From Branchiostoma floridae (Eukaryota; Chordata; Leptocardii; Amphioxiformes; Branchiostomatidae): a stretch of DNA of 64,000 nucleotides. Made by a program: the position numbers and the translations under genes. The notes under the pieces are model-generated. The model was not told where the DNA came from and did not search any database. It saw nothing but the letters and a program-made list of their open reading frames with translations. Positions 28,571 to 41,523 of this stretch are shown one piece after another (within the stretch, counting starts at the first letter, position 1; the number at the start of each line of letters is the position of its first letter). Where the stretch lies: the NCBI RefSeq assembly GCF_000003815.2, contig NC_049993.1, positions 4,909,167 through 4,973,166 on the forward strand, written 5' to 3'.

Positions 28571-29832
28571 GCTATGTCACAGGACGTAACAATGGTCCAT
28601 TGTTGCTTGCTTAGCTGTGTGTGAACCCCCGAATTCCCATTGTCCGAACACTACTGATTCATTTGTACACATTATCATGAATCAGTATGCATAAGTTGTA
28701 CAGTCAAACGTTAACAGTTGCTACTTCGTTAAGTCCCACAGAATTTCTGAACAAAGCAAATTATGTGACCAGTTACTTGCTCCTCTGGCAATGTCATCAG
28801 ATAAATGAATATGGTGGCCTTGAAAGGCACTTAACACAACTTTTCTGACTCCATCCAGGTGTAAAATACCTGACTTCAGCTTGGCAGGTAAAAGACAGTC
28901 GGAGGAGAGGAATAGGCCCTGCCTTCCAATATCATGTGCCCTTTGCCTTTACCTTATTATTCATAAAAGATCACATAAGTGCACAGAATGAACCAGGAGT
29001 GACATTTTAGGCAACGAATGAACAGCCTAAGCAAGCAAGGCAAAAGCCCAAACAATTATAAATCTGTACCAACCTATATTGCACCCCTGTATGAAATTCA
29101 TGATGGTACAGTCCATTTGCTTGCTAACTGAGGACAATGCACATTGTTGAGACAGAAGAATAGCTTGAACTGACCTAAATATAGTCTGTCTGGCGGACTT
29201 GCTAATTCTAGGTTGTTGATCGTGGAGCTTTTGTGGCTTAACAAGTTCAACTGACTTGAACTTGACCTGTCTGCATGCCTGGTCTATAAAGCAGATTCAA
29301 TTCAATAGTACAGTACATAGTTGAACTCCTACGCATATACAGATTGCCATACACTGTACCAGTTACAATTGTCGCACAATTAAGTTCTTCTTCTTCTATT
29401 CAATGGTTGGTGAAGAATTTGCTGACCATATCTTTTCAATTAATTCTACAGAAAAATTACATTCAGTTCTGCTGTTTTAATACAGTGTTGAGTGTATACT
29501 TGTATATGGCTTGTATAAGTATTTTGGTGCAAACTTTCGTGCAACAAATCTGTTATTTTGCAATTTCTCTGCGTTATACACTTTAGAACCTGTTGGTCCA
29601 ATCTTGAGGGTTTTTTCTTAGTGCTGTAACTTTTTATTACATCATCATTTTGTCATAAAAGTTTGTCTATGATGTCATCTTGCAACAAGGTAGATCTACT
29701 TGGACCAAAAAATCAAGCGCTATACATTACACTAAGTAACATTTGTAAGATACTTCCAAAAGTCATCCAAGACTATAGTAGTGCAGCAATCTTACATTTT
29801 ACATTCCTAAAGAGTATAGTGGTATGATAGTA
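28571..29832. other. Intergenic, no gene seen
   Basis: No recognisable exon or RNA gene. Only short ORFs are present. Confidence 0.35.
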
Positions 29833-29835
29833 TTA

Positions 29836-30241
29836 GGCCACACCGATTTAATTTCTTGGTTCACGGATTCGTTCGCTCCTATTTTTTGGGAAAAAAAATA
29901 AAAATAAAAATTACCACTCAGCAAATTTTCACCATTAATGAAACCATTCACCAACTTTCTGGTGTAGCAAATTGGCCTTTATATTATAAGCTCCTTAAAG
30001 TGTGGGTACAGGTGCTAATGTAAGGGTAGTGGTAGTGTGGTAGCTGGTTTCGATGTATTACTGTACAAAAATGTGTTTTTGTACTTTTTTCAAGCTGAAA
30101 ACTTTTTTTCTTTATGTTTTGGATTAGCCGTTACCTTTACCCCAACCATTTTACAATTTTTATCTTTATTTTTATTTCGCCCTCTCGCTCCATATTTTTT
30201 ATGAAAAAATCCGTGAACCAAGAAATTAAATTGGTGTGGCC
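29836..30241. mobile_element. TTA-target MITE family, copy B (406 bp)
   Basis: GGCCACACCGATTTAATTTC at the left, AAATTGGTGTGGCC at the right, TTA at 29833-29835 and 30242-30244. It shares the interior with copies at 19590, 38510 and 39284 and has the same orientation as copies A and C. It lacks the roughly 60-bp GGGACAAACATAAAAACTGA stretch of copies A and D. Confidence 0.85.
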
Positions 30242-30462
30242 TTATGAAAAAAATCTGATGTTGTTATTGGACAAGTTGCACACATCAAATTAGAAAAGGA
30301 TAGTTAAATTTCAAAGCAGGTAGAACACTACAGTTCCATGCAAAAAGTTCTTGTAATTTTGCAATATCATTGAAGTTTTCATTTCAATTTCAGTTTCTCT
30401 AATTGCAATATCACCTTTGACCCCAGGTGCTGACCCGGTCCCCTGAGGTTCACAGTGTGGAG

Positions 30463-30907
30463 TAGGGCTGGGTACCGGTACAGAAAATTCAGGTCCAGGT
30501 CTGGTTCAGGTCCAGTGCAGAGGATCAGGTCCAGGTCCGGACCTGAACCTGGACCTGATTCAGTATGACTCATGCCGATGGTCCATTTCACTACAAAGAA
30601 ATCTGTTTGGTGGAGTATTAGACGTTTTAAAATCCTACAACGCTAACTGCACTTGTACGATTGGCTGTAAAACTTGGTAAAATTACTATAAACTCTACTC
30701 TACTTCACTCTTGTTATTTTCTTCTACCTGCAAGCACCAAAACGTGTGAATGCCTGATAAAATAATCTGATCATTTACTATATAATAATCTGATAATTTA
30801 TGGTCCAACATTCGGTCCACCTAACTTTTTCAGGTCCGTTTTTTCTGGACCGGTCCAATAAGAAAAAACGGTTTTGTACCGGTATGCTGTACCGATACCC
30901 AGCCCTA
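30463..30907. mobile_element. hAT-like non-autonomous element, 445 bp
   Basis: TAGGGCTGGGTACCGGTACA at the left faces TGTACCGATACCCAGCCCTA at the right. The flanks are GTGTGGAG (30455-30462) and TTGTGGAG (30908-30915), an 8-bp target duplication with one mismatch, as expected for hAT elements. Near the left end a perfect palindrome is built from CAGGTCCAGGTCC and its complement, and near the right end GGTCCG and GGACCGG pairs recur. No transposase is encoded. Confidence 0.8.
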
Positions 30908-30915
30908 TTGTGGAG

Positions 30916-31734
30916 AGTCCTGAGGTGGGTGGGACTGTGGGTCCTGTAATTAACCACTGGGCCTTTTGTAGCTGTCAGTCCAGGCGTGAATTGTTTGGAA
31001 TGCTGATAATTACGCGGCAAATAGACCTTAATGAAGTCGTTAGCCTAGTCTGATCAGAAGTTAATGAGTTAAGACCTTGTTAATCCAATAACCAATCAGG
31101 ACTAATCAAGACCCAGCAGACGTTGTTCGTTATGCCACCTGTGTGTAGCATATAACTACCAGTCTACCACCTTTCATGGTAATTTTACTTTTGTTTGTTT
31201 ATTTGCTTGAGTAATTCTGAAGGATTCCGCTTTAGAATGTTTCAAACCAATGGCAAGGATTTTTTTCATCAATTAAAATTTCAGTACAAGAGAGATTATG
31301 ATTCTGAGGAAGTGAAAAGTGCAACCCCCTGACTTTCGAAATGGAATAATCCTAATGAAAATTAGTCAACCCTACACATCTTGCCAGGTGTTTCCTTGTC
31401 AGTTGGTTTTGTCTTCTTATTAAAGGACTCTCTTATTCTGCCCCTTCTCCCTTTGTGTTGGTTTCTTTGTCTTTTCTTCCCATAATTCCCCGCTTCAAGA
31501 CCTGCCGCCATATGGCACGGGAGACCACCGTGGGTCCATCCCATCTGTTTGGATGGGTGTCTATTCTCTGGGTCTTGGTAGGGTTACAGGCCAACAACAG
31601 CCACAAATAAGCTTAGGGCCTCACTAAGTTAATGTTATGGATGACAGACCCGGGCATTCTTTGGCTTTGCAGAGGTAAGCCAATGTTAAAGGCTAGAGAT
31701 CGCACTACACTAATATCAATAAGAGTACACCAAA
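30916..31734. other. Intergenic, no gene seen
   Basis: No gene could be supported. A minus-strand ORF at 31362-31544 is Lys/Arg/Thr-rich but matches nothing I know. Confidence 0.35.
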
Positions 31735-31935
31735 ATCCACTATCCTTCGTCAGTGACACTGAAGAGATCTGGAAGAAACAGGTCTTTTATACTCTAACTA
31801 TGAATGAAGACAATTTCAGATGTCCAATAGGAAAGGTTGTAAGACAATTCAGACTGAAGACAATTTGGATTCCAAAGAAAACAAAACTAAGCCAAAGTCA
31901 AGCTGAAGACAATTTGGATTTCAAAGGATAGCAAG
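31735..31935 (-). mobile_element. Retroelement-like fragment, inverted relative of 13.8 kb, with tandem tail
   Basis: 31735-31838 is the reverse complement of 13803-13907, almost identical, and includes CTGACGA (31753-31747) and the first half of the GGATAG hairpin. The match stops in the hairpin loop, so the ribozyme-like motif is cut off. To its right, CTGAAGACAATTTGGATT-like units are repeated about three times (31805-31925). Confidence 0.7.
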
Positions 31936-34160
31936 GCTAAGACACAGTTAATGCAAATGAGTCAATTAGCTCCTGTTGTTTTAGTTACAGGAGCTAACAG
32001 GAGCTAACAATAAGAGTACAGGTTTTTCCTAACTGGCCAAATTCTGAGGCATTTATTCAGACAAGAGCTCAGACAATGCCTTTCATCCCAGCACTAGGCA
32101 TCTTTTTTTTCCTTTGCATACGATTTTTGGATTTCCAGGTAGTGTCATCCCAAAAAATAACTTTAGACTGCATCAAAGGCCACCAAATACACAGTGTCCA
32201 GTACAGCAGTAACTTCTATGAAAAATCATGTCAAGTAGAATGTTCGACATGCACATGATAATACAGCGTCAAATCAGTGCAATGCCAGGACCCAAAAATT
32301 CACGCCCAGTACAACTGTCAGGTTTCGACTGACAGGTCTCGCAGAAAAAACCCTAAAAGACATCCTTTTAAAAGTTGGCTAAGTCATCTTTTGTTGCCTG
32401 TTTGTGTGTGGAGAGGAGGCAGCAGTCCGGTAGGCTCTCATTAAATTAGCACACAGGTATGACAACAAACCACACAAACAGTCCCTCTGTAGGCTGGGCA
32501 CAATTTGGTAATTTCCTGTGGTTCGCTCCATTTGCTCCAAATTGCAGCAGCTGTTGATTTTATTTGGGCTACTGAATTGAAGGCTCTTCTTCTCTGAACA
32601 AATGACGTAGGGATGATTCTTCAATTACTTCCGGAATTACGTTTAACTCAGAACAGACTCTTACTGCAGAATGTAGACTTTTGTAACTTGTTGAACATTT
32701 AATATTCAATGTTCTAAGTGGTTACATGTAAGTGGTTTTTGCAGTTAGGTCTCATGGCAAAATCATTACACTGCAAACTTTTTTTATCACAAATGCCTCC
32801 TTTTCCATCCTACTGTGAAAGTAGGTCCCCACAACATTAAACTATCTTTTTCTAGAAAGCCCTATCCTAGATTTAACTGTTATTAGCCTTTACTTCAGTG
32901 TGTTACCTCAGTCAGTCAGCTGAGTGGCTTGCATTGAGAACCTTAACCTCTTTCCTAACATTATGCACCATTGAGATCAATTTAAAAAATAGAAAAACAT
33001 AAAGAATTATCGAAATTTATCAATGTCTTTTTGAGCTACCACTCAAAACAAACAAACAAACAAATAAACAAGTAAATAAACATAACTGTTCAAAACAAGA
33101 CCTGTATGGAACTACTCACTGCTACCCAATGAAAAGTGTGAAAATAACAACATCCAGAAAGTGGATTTTAATGGTTACACCAATCAAGCCAATTAAAGCA
33201 CCTTGATGGGACAAGTGACCATTAGTTGGTGTGGCTTCAAAGACCCCCTATGACTGATGTATGTTTGCCTCATTAGTGAGCAGGTGGGATGGAGGGCACC
33301 TGTGAGGTCATGACCCTTGTGACACTGACATCACCCCACATAATCAGGGTACCTGATCCAAAAGCACAGAAGGGATGATGTTTTTAGACAGAAAGAAGCC
33401 AGGATTATCCAGTGTAAAGGCCTAGGCCACATTGAATAAAACTGTTGGTTCTCAGGTTCAAATAATGCAAATGAAAGATAAACAAGAATGAGGAAGTCTG
33501 CATCCTGGCATAAAGTTTTGCAAAGTTTCAGGGAGTGGACATGATATATGACAGGTGTATTGCAGCAGGTGTTCAAAAACAGACAGTTGATTTTGTTTCC
33601 AACTCTTCGATGTCCATAGTCCACCAATAATGTATAATACGGCACAGCCAGATTCTAAAAAAAAAAAACTTTGAAGATCAGGTTATACTGTTCTTATGGT
33701 TAATCTGTCAACAGAATCAAAAGTGAATCAGAGAATACGGCAAAATCCTGAAAACTGTACTAGAAATCAAACCTACTTCAGCACAAAAAAAAGGAAGTTG
33801 GGGTAAGACGAACCAACTTAATTTGATAACTAAGAAATGAATAGGGTTGGGAAAACGGAACAAGAAAGGTTTCAAGACCCCCTCGACGTGGAATAAACTG
33901 GAATAACCCAAGGCTAACAGTGTGGAGTGGAAGACTGGACTGTGCTAATAGGGGGGTGCAGGGTCTGACAGGTGGGAGGTCCGTGGTTTATCGCCCCTCC
34001 TCCACAGGTGAATAGGTGAGGCTGGTATTGTGCAGATATCATCAAACACAAACAACATCCTGACAGGAAGTAAACTCAGCGTGGAATTCCTGCCATGTTT
34101 GTCTCCCCGGCTTGTTTACCGAAGATCAGAGGGAGTCCGCACAGTTTCGGGGTAACAACA
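31936..34160. other. Intergenic, no gene seen
   Basis: Holds an AAAC-type microsatellite at about 33045-33080 (AAACAAACAAACAAATAAAC). Other sequence is AT-rich without supported genes. Confidence 0.4.
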
Positions 34161-34164
34161 ACGT

Positions 34165-34585
34165 TGTGGGGTGGTATTCTCCAGGCTCCATTGGTGGCTG
34201 AAAAATTGTAAAATTGGCCAAAGAGACTATACTATTTGCCTACAGCTTCCTCGCTCCTCTGGTAAAGCCTCCTTCGGCCCTCCCTACAGGGTTATGGGGA
34301 TCATAGAATTCGGTCAACCAACTTCTCTGTTAGCAAAACTCCCCTGGAAAATTATTCTCCCTATAATAGCCAGCATAGTCAGTCTGGTACTGACTACCTC
34401 TGGTAAACCATTCACCCGAATTGGCTGTTATTTACTATTTTCCTAGCCTCTATCATATCTTCCTAAGGTATTATGGATAGTAGAATTTGGCAAAAATTAT
34501 CATTTCCCTAATTGCAAATCCCTATGGTGCAGTAGCCAAACTATTCTCCCTATGGCAAGCATAGTTAGGCTGGTAGAGACTATAT
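34165..34585. repeat. Two-unit imperfect tandem repeat (TATGGATAGTAGAATTTGGC)
   Basis: A unit near 34285-34400 (GGTTATGGGGATCATAGAAT, then ATTCTCCCTATAATAGCCAG, then AGTCTGGTA) recurs near 34465-34580 in the same order. A third relative is at 25225-25400. The unit ends resemble each other in inverted form (CCTAT / ATAGG), suggesting an old transposon. Confidence 0.5.
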
Positions 34586-35232
34586 ATTATTCCAACCACC
34601 TAGAGACTCGGATGGAAACAACTAAACGACCACCTTGTCGACCAGGTGTCGCCCTGAGTGTGCAGGAAACAGGTGGAACCATGGGCAGGCCCCCAGCGCT
34701 TCCAAGATCTACTTTCTGGGTGTCGCATTTCGTCAGGAATGTGTCTTGTGGGACCAGTCCACACTTGTCTTTCAACGTCAGGCGCACAACTCAAAGCAAT
34801 AAACTGTTGTCACTCATTCTAATGGGCTGAGAGGGGCACTTAGTGGAGGCACGAAAATCATGTCACTTGGACTTTCCACAACATGTACATGTATCTCCAA
34901 CTTCCTACATGTGTGTTCCCCTTTGGATCTGGTCTTCAAATATGAAAGTTACAGAATAATATAGTCTTTAGAGTCTAGCAGAAGAAATAGGGTAGTTTGG
35001 TACATAAAAGAATATATCTTTATCACTACACCTGTATAGCTTGTGTCATTGGCCATAGGATCCCAATTGAAATGCATATGATAAAAGTTCCTTCTTGATT
35101 ATTAGTATCATTAGGTAATTTCAAGGGTATTTTCTATACACTTATATCTTTCAAATGTTAAACAAATAAGCTATCCATTCTTTCATATTACAAGTCTTTT
35201 TGACTCATTCAAATGTTGAGGTTTGGCTTTCC

Positions 35233-35235
<3 letters not shown>

Positions 35236-35308
<73 letters not shown>

Positions 35309-35346
35309 CATACATACATACATACATACATACATACATACATACA

Positions 35347-35395
<49 letters not shown>
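35236..35395. repeat. Compound microsatellite (AT)n(CATA)n(TA)n
   Basis: About 35 AT units to 35304, then about 18 CATA units to 35376, then TA units to 35395. The Tyr/Ile/His/Val-only reading frames across it are artefacts. Confidence 0.97.
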
Positions 35396-37015
35396 TAGAT
35401 GTGTAAGTATATAAAATAAGGGGAATCAAAATAGCTTGTCTAAGCAATCCAGAAATTTAAAGGGCAATCATGCATACTCCCTTGAAAGACCAAGACAAGA
35501 CTTGAGCAAATCATACCATAGGCCAGCCAGGACTGCACAGCTGAAGTGTTTCATCTTCGAGCACATCAGACAGCAAGGATACCAGTTAATAATATACCTC
35601 CTCTCTTGCTTTGAAATCTTCCAGGATTTGAGAAAAAGAAAAAAAGGGCTTGGAGACAATGTATCAAAAAGTCCTTGAAATATGAATTTTGGTGGTTGTT
35701 TCAAAATTTAAACTCTTGCAGTTTGAGTTATATACTTTTCATAAAGTTGAGTGCTGAAGGATGAAATTTGGTCACTTACAATTTCAAAAGGCACCAGGAA
35801 TTTAGACAAGACAATGCATTACCTCTTCAACTTCAAGCTTCATATTTTTCTTGTTGCTGAATCCACAACAAAGCTTCAATGTTTCACCGGTACAGTTTGA
35901 CATCCCTCCTTATCATAATATCTTTTCTTTTTTTTTATTTGACTCTTATACGGAAGTATTCAGACTCTTGATTTAACTCAGAAGTTGATTCAATCCTTCC
36001 ATCTTCCCAAACTTGAAGACCTTACCAGGTTAAAGCATGCTCAACAAGTGTTTGGTCAATTGATCTGCAATACAAACTGTATACACCTGCTTTGCTAGCC
36101 TCCATAGTGGACTCAAGCAACAAGTCAGGCTTTAACGTGCCTTTTTTTTGTGATGGGCATACCTTGTGACCAGCCTGAAGGAACAAGTAACAATGTTACA
36201 AATATGACGTGTCATCATCAAAAAAGCCCAACTGGTCGTGTGACAAGGAAGCTACCGCTCAAATCGTTGAAAGGAAAGCTCCACATGTTCCTGTCATAGT
36301 TTGACATGTTCAGTCAGATTGGTGTCAGCGGTGCAGCCTCTGAGCTTTGATCCCTAGAAGCTTCCCAAGGTCCACAGAAAGCCCAAAAATGTCATAATTA
36401 AGGAAGGGATGTGTCCGGAGATGGGTTAAGCCAATGTTTTCCTTGCCCAAACCTGAACAAAGGTGTTCCGGATCCCCTGCTCACTGGCTGTGTGCGTTCG
36501 GCTCCCATCAAAAGTACGCACTGTGTCAAGCCCACACATAACAGGTTTATCTTCCATTATACAGAGGAAGTTAGCTGGACATGTATTCCTGTCACAAACA
36601 ATAGGGGAACATCCGAGCTGAAGTGGTGGCAAAGCCGTTATTTTGTTTCTCTATGGAAGAAAGGATTCCGGATTAATGGGAGTGGGTAAGTGGGGGACAA
36701 GTGTCAAATGAGGATTATTTCTCTTTGGAGCCAACCTTGTAAATAGGAAGTGTTGGGTCTACGGACATCCTTGTTGTGCATCTCTGTCTAATCCCTATGA
36801 CCTGACCGGGGGGTCCTCAGGTCTACTCAAAGCAGGGTGGGGCTGTAGGTGGTTACCTTGGCAACCAGGTATCAGGGCAGAATCTTATTGGATTCTTAAC
36901 CCCATAAGGTGTTATATTAAACTATAATTTCTTTGGAACACCCATGTCCATGGCATTGATAGTCATTATTGTCAAATAGAGTTGAACAAATAGTTTTTGA
37001 TTCATTACAAATCTT
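35396..37015. other. Intergenic, no gene seen
   Basis: No supported exon. GCTAGCCTCCATAGTGGACT near 36099 is reminiscent of the end of the 21.7-kb MITE and may be a remnant. Confidence 0.35.
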
Positions 37016-37017
37016 TT

Positions 37018-37193
37018 TTAGTCTCTACCAGACTCCTTGGGTCAACTGAGTTGGGTTAGCTGATAATGATATGCCAGTGGAGTTAGTGCTACATGTTGGC
37101 AACCCAAGCTGGCAGGCATATCAGCCTGGCAAATTATGATCCCTATTTTTAGGCCAATTTTTATAGCAAGCCAAGGAGTCTGTTAGAGACTAA
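37018..37193. mobile_element. MITE, 176 bp (ends TTAGTCTCTACCAGACTCC)
   Basis: TTAGTCTCTACCAGACTCCT followed by TGG faces CCAAGGAGTCTG followed by TTAGAGACTAA. That gives a 23-bp inverted repeat with one or two mismatches. GCATATCA/TGATATGC words are inverted inside. TA or TTA may be the target duplication. Confidence 0.75.
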
Positions 37194-38506
37194 TTTGGCC
37201 TGTTATCAATCTGCTTATGTCCGATTCCCCATTGTTTCTCCTTGCTAAAACATCTTAGGGTAGGGACGGTTTGCCTGGTATCCAGCCTTATGTAGCTCCT
37301 TGGTTGTTGTGTTGGGACAAAATGCTGAGAGCAGGCTTTGAGCATCTGCTTGGAGGTTACAAAATGACAAGTGAGTATGAGAGACCAAACCTGATCCAAC
37401 CATCTCTGTACTTCCATCACCCAGTGGAGAGTTTTGGGCCCACCTGGGGCAGCTCAGACTGAGGCCTGCTCAGGCCACATGACAAGCCTGACATCCAGGT
37501 ATTTTTCATTTTTATTAAGGTCTCATTCCGGACTTTTGCTCTCTCATTGAAAACAACGTATTATTATGCAACTTTAATGGGCGAAAATCCAATAAAGAAA
37601 CCGTTCTGCTGGAGATGTTTTAATTTCTATCACAAGAGCACTTATCCAGTAATCAATAAAAAAAATACCCTCAAAATCTGACCGATGGATCGATTTTTAT
37701 AATATCTATAACTGCACAGAAAAACTATCCAGAAAGTGGGGCTTTCCTTCAGTGACCCGCTTACCGCATTACTCAGGACAAACAAACGTACACGTCCGAG
37801 AATCGCCCGAATGCCGAAACTTTTCCAACTGATCCTGTCAGAAATACACAACCTTTCATCTCAAATCCTTCGATATGACATGGGGGCGATAAAAGGCAAT
37901 TTATCACCTACATAAACACACGATTTTGGGCCCCATTTATATTTTGGAAGGATCTACGTTTGAGTGTCCACCGGCGGAGTAATACCGGAACGAGACCATA
38001 ACCTCTGTCTGTCTCTGTCATGTCCATCTGCTGTTTTAAGGATGTTTTAAGGTTCAAGCAGATGTGGGGAAGGCAAAAATTGACTGCAGGCTGTCCCAGG
38101 GCTGTCTCCAGCTTAAGCCTTTACAATCTCTTCTGTCACACTCATTGTCTGGGAGCCTATATTGTCAATTTTTGTTGTTAAATTTGTCATTTTTCGCTTA
38201 CAGAAATAAATTTCCACCTATTTCACGCCATGAAGTTAGGATTTGAGGGACAGATGAGGTATATTTTGTCAGGTCCCAACAATCAAATTTCCCTGGGATG
38301 GAGAGACAACCCTGGGCTGTCTACTTTTTCTGACAGGGCATCTGTGATGGTCAGAAGGATGAAATGCTATCATGGCACTGCTTATCTCTTGGTTGATATT
38401 GCAAAAGGTGGGGCAACTAGCCCTGGTGCCTTCCTAGAAAACTGTAGTACAATCATGAGCACCCTTCTACATTTTGGTTGTGGGGGGAAATATGGATATT
38501 TCCACA
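37194..38506. other. Intergenic, no gene seen
   Basis: No recognisable exon. The plus-strand ORF at 38230-38874 runs straight into a MITE and is not a gene. Confidence 0.4.
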
Positions 38507-38509
38507 TTA

Positions 38510-38870
38510 GGCCACACCAATTTAATTTCTTGGTTCACGGATTCGCTCGCTCCTATTTTTTGGAAAATAAAATAAAAATTACCACTCAGCAAATTTTTAC
38601 CATTAATGAAACCATTCACCAACTTTCTGGTGTAGCAAATTGGCCTTTATATTATAAGCTCCTTAAAGTGTGGGTACAGGTGCTGTTACTGTACAAGAAT
38701 AGTGTTTTTGTACTTTTTTCAAGCTTAAACCTTTTTTTCTTTATGTTTTGGATTAGCCGTTACCTTTACCCCAACCATTTTACAATTTTTATTTTTATTT
38801 TTATTTCGCCCTCTCGCTCCACATTTTTTATGAAAAAATCCGTGAACCAAGAAATTAAATTGGTGTGGCC
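38510..38870. mobile_element. TTA-target MITE family, copy C (361 bp)
   Basis: GGCCACACCAATTTAATTTC at the left, AAATTGGTGTGGCC at the right, TTA at 38507-38509 and 38871-38873. It is the shortest copy of the family. Confidence 0.88.
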
Positions 38871-39283
38871 TTAACAGGGGCTTGGAGAACTCTACAAGCA
38901 GAGGTTAGGCTGTGGCTGAATTTGAATGAAAACAAAAATTTGAGTTGGCACTTAAGGTCTCAAAGCAGAGGTTAGGCTCCAGCAGTTTTTTTTTTAATAT
39001 TTTTAATTTTGGGTGTTTTTATCTGACTTTTTATTTTGTAGTTTTCTTTGTTTATGTCTCGTGGCCACCAGACATGACAAACAGCCAGAGCCTAAGCTCT
39101 ACTTGTCGAGATTTTGTGCTCATTTAAATTCAGTCTTCCTCCTCCCCTGAATGAGTGAAGCTGACTTTGACAGACTTTTTTGCCAGTCTGTGTCCTGGAA
39201 TGGTGGGTACAACAGCTGCCAGATTCAGGATCCTAGTAGTCTACAAAATGCCATCTTAGACTAGACTTGACTGTTAATCCTTA

Positions 39284-39725
39284 GGCCACACCAATTTAAT
39301 TTCTTGGTTCACGGATTTTTTCATAAAAAATATGGAGCGAGAGGGCGAAATAAAAATTGTAAAATGGTTGGGGTAAAGGTAAGGGCTCATCCAAGACATA
39401 AAAGAATAAAAAGTTTTCAGCTTGAAAAAGGTACAAAAACACTATTACTGTACAGTAACAGCACCTGTTCATTGAAAATTACAAAAGTAGTGTCAGTTTT
39501 TATGTTTGTCCCATTTTTCATGAATGAAAAATATAACTGCAATAATAATACCCACATTTTAAGGAGCTTATAATATAAAGGCCAATTTGCTAAACCAGAA
39601 TGTTGGTGAATAGTTTCATTAATGGTGAAAATTTGCTGAGTGGTAATTTTTATTTTTAATTTATATTTTTTCCAAAAAATTGGAGCGAGCGAATCTGTGA
39701 ACCAAGAAATAAAATTGGTGTGGCC
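39284..39725. mobile_element. TTA-target MITE family, copy D (442 bp, inverted)
   Basis: TTA flanks at 39281-39283 and 39726-39728. Interior words are the reverse complement of copies A-C (AGGAGCTTATAATATAAAGG, GGTGAAAATTTGCTGAGTGG). Its right end lies about 35 bp beyond the GU-rich element of the Patched poly(A) site. Confidence 0.88.
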
Positions 39726-39757
39726 TTATCACCATTACTGATTTCTACTTGATGAAG

Positions 39758-39809
39758 CAAACAACACACACACAAGGAGGATTATTTCAAACATTTTTCC
39801 TGTTTTATT
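39758..39809 (-). terminator. Patched poly(A) signal and GU-rich downstream element
   Basis: On the minus strand AATAAA (39809-39804) is followed 27 bases on by TTGTGTGTGTGTTGTTTG (about 39777-39760), the usual arrangement for cleavage near 39780-39795. It implies a 3' UTR of about 1.73 kb. I found no better AATAAA on this strand between 41523 and here. Confidence 0.65.
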
Positions 39810-40800
39810 TTATCTTTGTTAGATTGAAACTTTCTGTTCAAAACATTGGGGACCTTACACCAGGTCCGGCCTAATCTAGTACATCATGGCATACTTCAAC
39901 CAATACAAAGTGTATGGACCGCTGTGCCGAAGTCTTTACACATCTTTCACAAACTCTTTCCGGCACGGTCCAGGAACTTTTAAATACAACAGTAATGTCC
40001 TACTATGGCTAGTTGTGGCTCTAAGAAAACAAAAAGAAATGAGGCATAATAACATTATATATATAAAACTCTTTAAAAATATAATCGATCTGTCACGATG
40101 AGTGTGCTTCTCTACTACTCTGTACACTACAAAAATAGACCTTTATATAAATAATTTACAAAAGAATATGACTCAATGTGAGTAACATTGCTGTTAGGGG
40201 TAACTGTAGGAGGAAAAAGAGGTGGCAGTAACTTAAAATCAGGAACAAGGTACGTGCAAGGTGAAATGTAAGCTAACAATTACAGTGGTAGCATTGGTTT
40301 CACAATAACATTACAAAAGGCTCCCCTTTTGAGGTGCCACCAAAATGCAAGGTACAGACCAGTCTAATCGTACTATTATGGCAACTGAGAACTCTTCCAA
40401 CTCTAGATAGTATTTTGCTAGACTGAATACAGTTTGGCTAAGCAAAGAAACAAGAACATATGATAAGACATGCTGCTCAACTAAGGCTAAATGAATCTGC
40501 AACATTACAACGAAACTGAGGTAAAATTGACAAGGCAAGGATTTCAACTACCATTAAACAATAACAAAAGTTTTGACAGCGACGATATCAAAGAATACAA
40601 AGGCATGTATGGATAACTCTGATGTTAATTTCAAATCTCTATACAGTGTGCAAATATGTCAATATAATACAACAGACGGCATGGCTTCCATGCCTCTTTT
40701 ACACTGTATCTTTAATTACACTGTACCACAATTTCCTTACATGGTGTATATGTGCATCATTATTTCATAGGGGGACTGTTACTGGACTGAGTTTCGGATG

Positions 40801-40855
40801 ATAATATAATATATATATATAATATATATATATTTATAGATATATCTATATATAC
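40801..40855. repeat. AT microsatellite in the Patched 3' UTR
   Basis: An imperfect AT run with TATAGATATATCTATATATA symmetry. If the mapped poly(A) site is right, it is transcribed in the 3' UTR. Confidence 0.85.
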
Positions 40856-41523
40856 TTAGATACTTATACGAGAAGCTGAGAAATTTTCAACACTTCCACG
40901 ACAATTGCCCTGGCGGATCCTTATACGACATTATCGCAGGACTTATTCATACAGCATTATTTTCACAAAATTTACAAAATTCTGGCACTATCATAATTAT
41001 TATAATCACTGGCTTACTATCAGTGCCCCTCCAAACTACAATACATTGATATGCTCTTTTCCAAGTCCTTCCATCAATACAGATGTATTCTACACCTTGT
41101 ATGGGTTCCACAAACTTGCAAAAGAGGATTTTACACTAATAATGTAGCGGGAAGGAGCACTGTTATAGTTTACATGGTGAATGAATGAATGTGTTCGTGG
41201 GTTTATAGGCAGTGGTACAAAGTCCTGATCATAAATAAATAAACTTTACCAAGTACTATACTTCACTCTTTCACAAAAAACGCTCTTCATAAAAATCAAA
41301 GTCTTCAAGAAATCTCATCGATCAACTGTTACTTGCCCTGAGTTCACTTCTTCCACATTTTCCTACCCTACTGACTGTACAGCATGGAAACCTGCAGAAC
41401 ATGAAAAAAAAAAAAAATTTTAATTAGCAACATATTAACCAACACAGCATGACAAAGGTAGCAAGATTGAGTTTAAAAGGGGGAAATTGTGAAAAGGTGG
41501 AACATAAGAAAATGAAAACCCAC

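Noticed and set aside
33973-33981. TGGGAGGTC as a GLI site
   Set aside because: Mismatch in the core of the consensus and far from Patched.
35183-35447. Tyr/Ile/His/Val repeat proteins
   Set aside because: Translations of an AT/CATA microsatellite.
38230-38874. Plus-strand ORF of 214 codons
   Set aside because: Its second half is a translation of MITE copy C, and the first half has no features.
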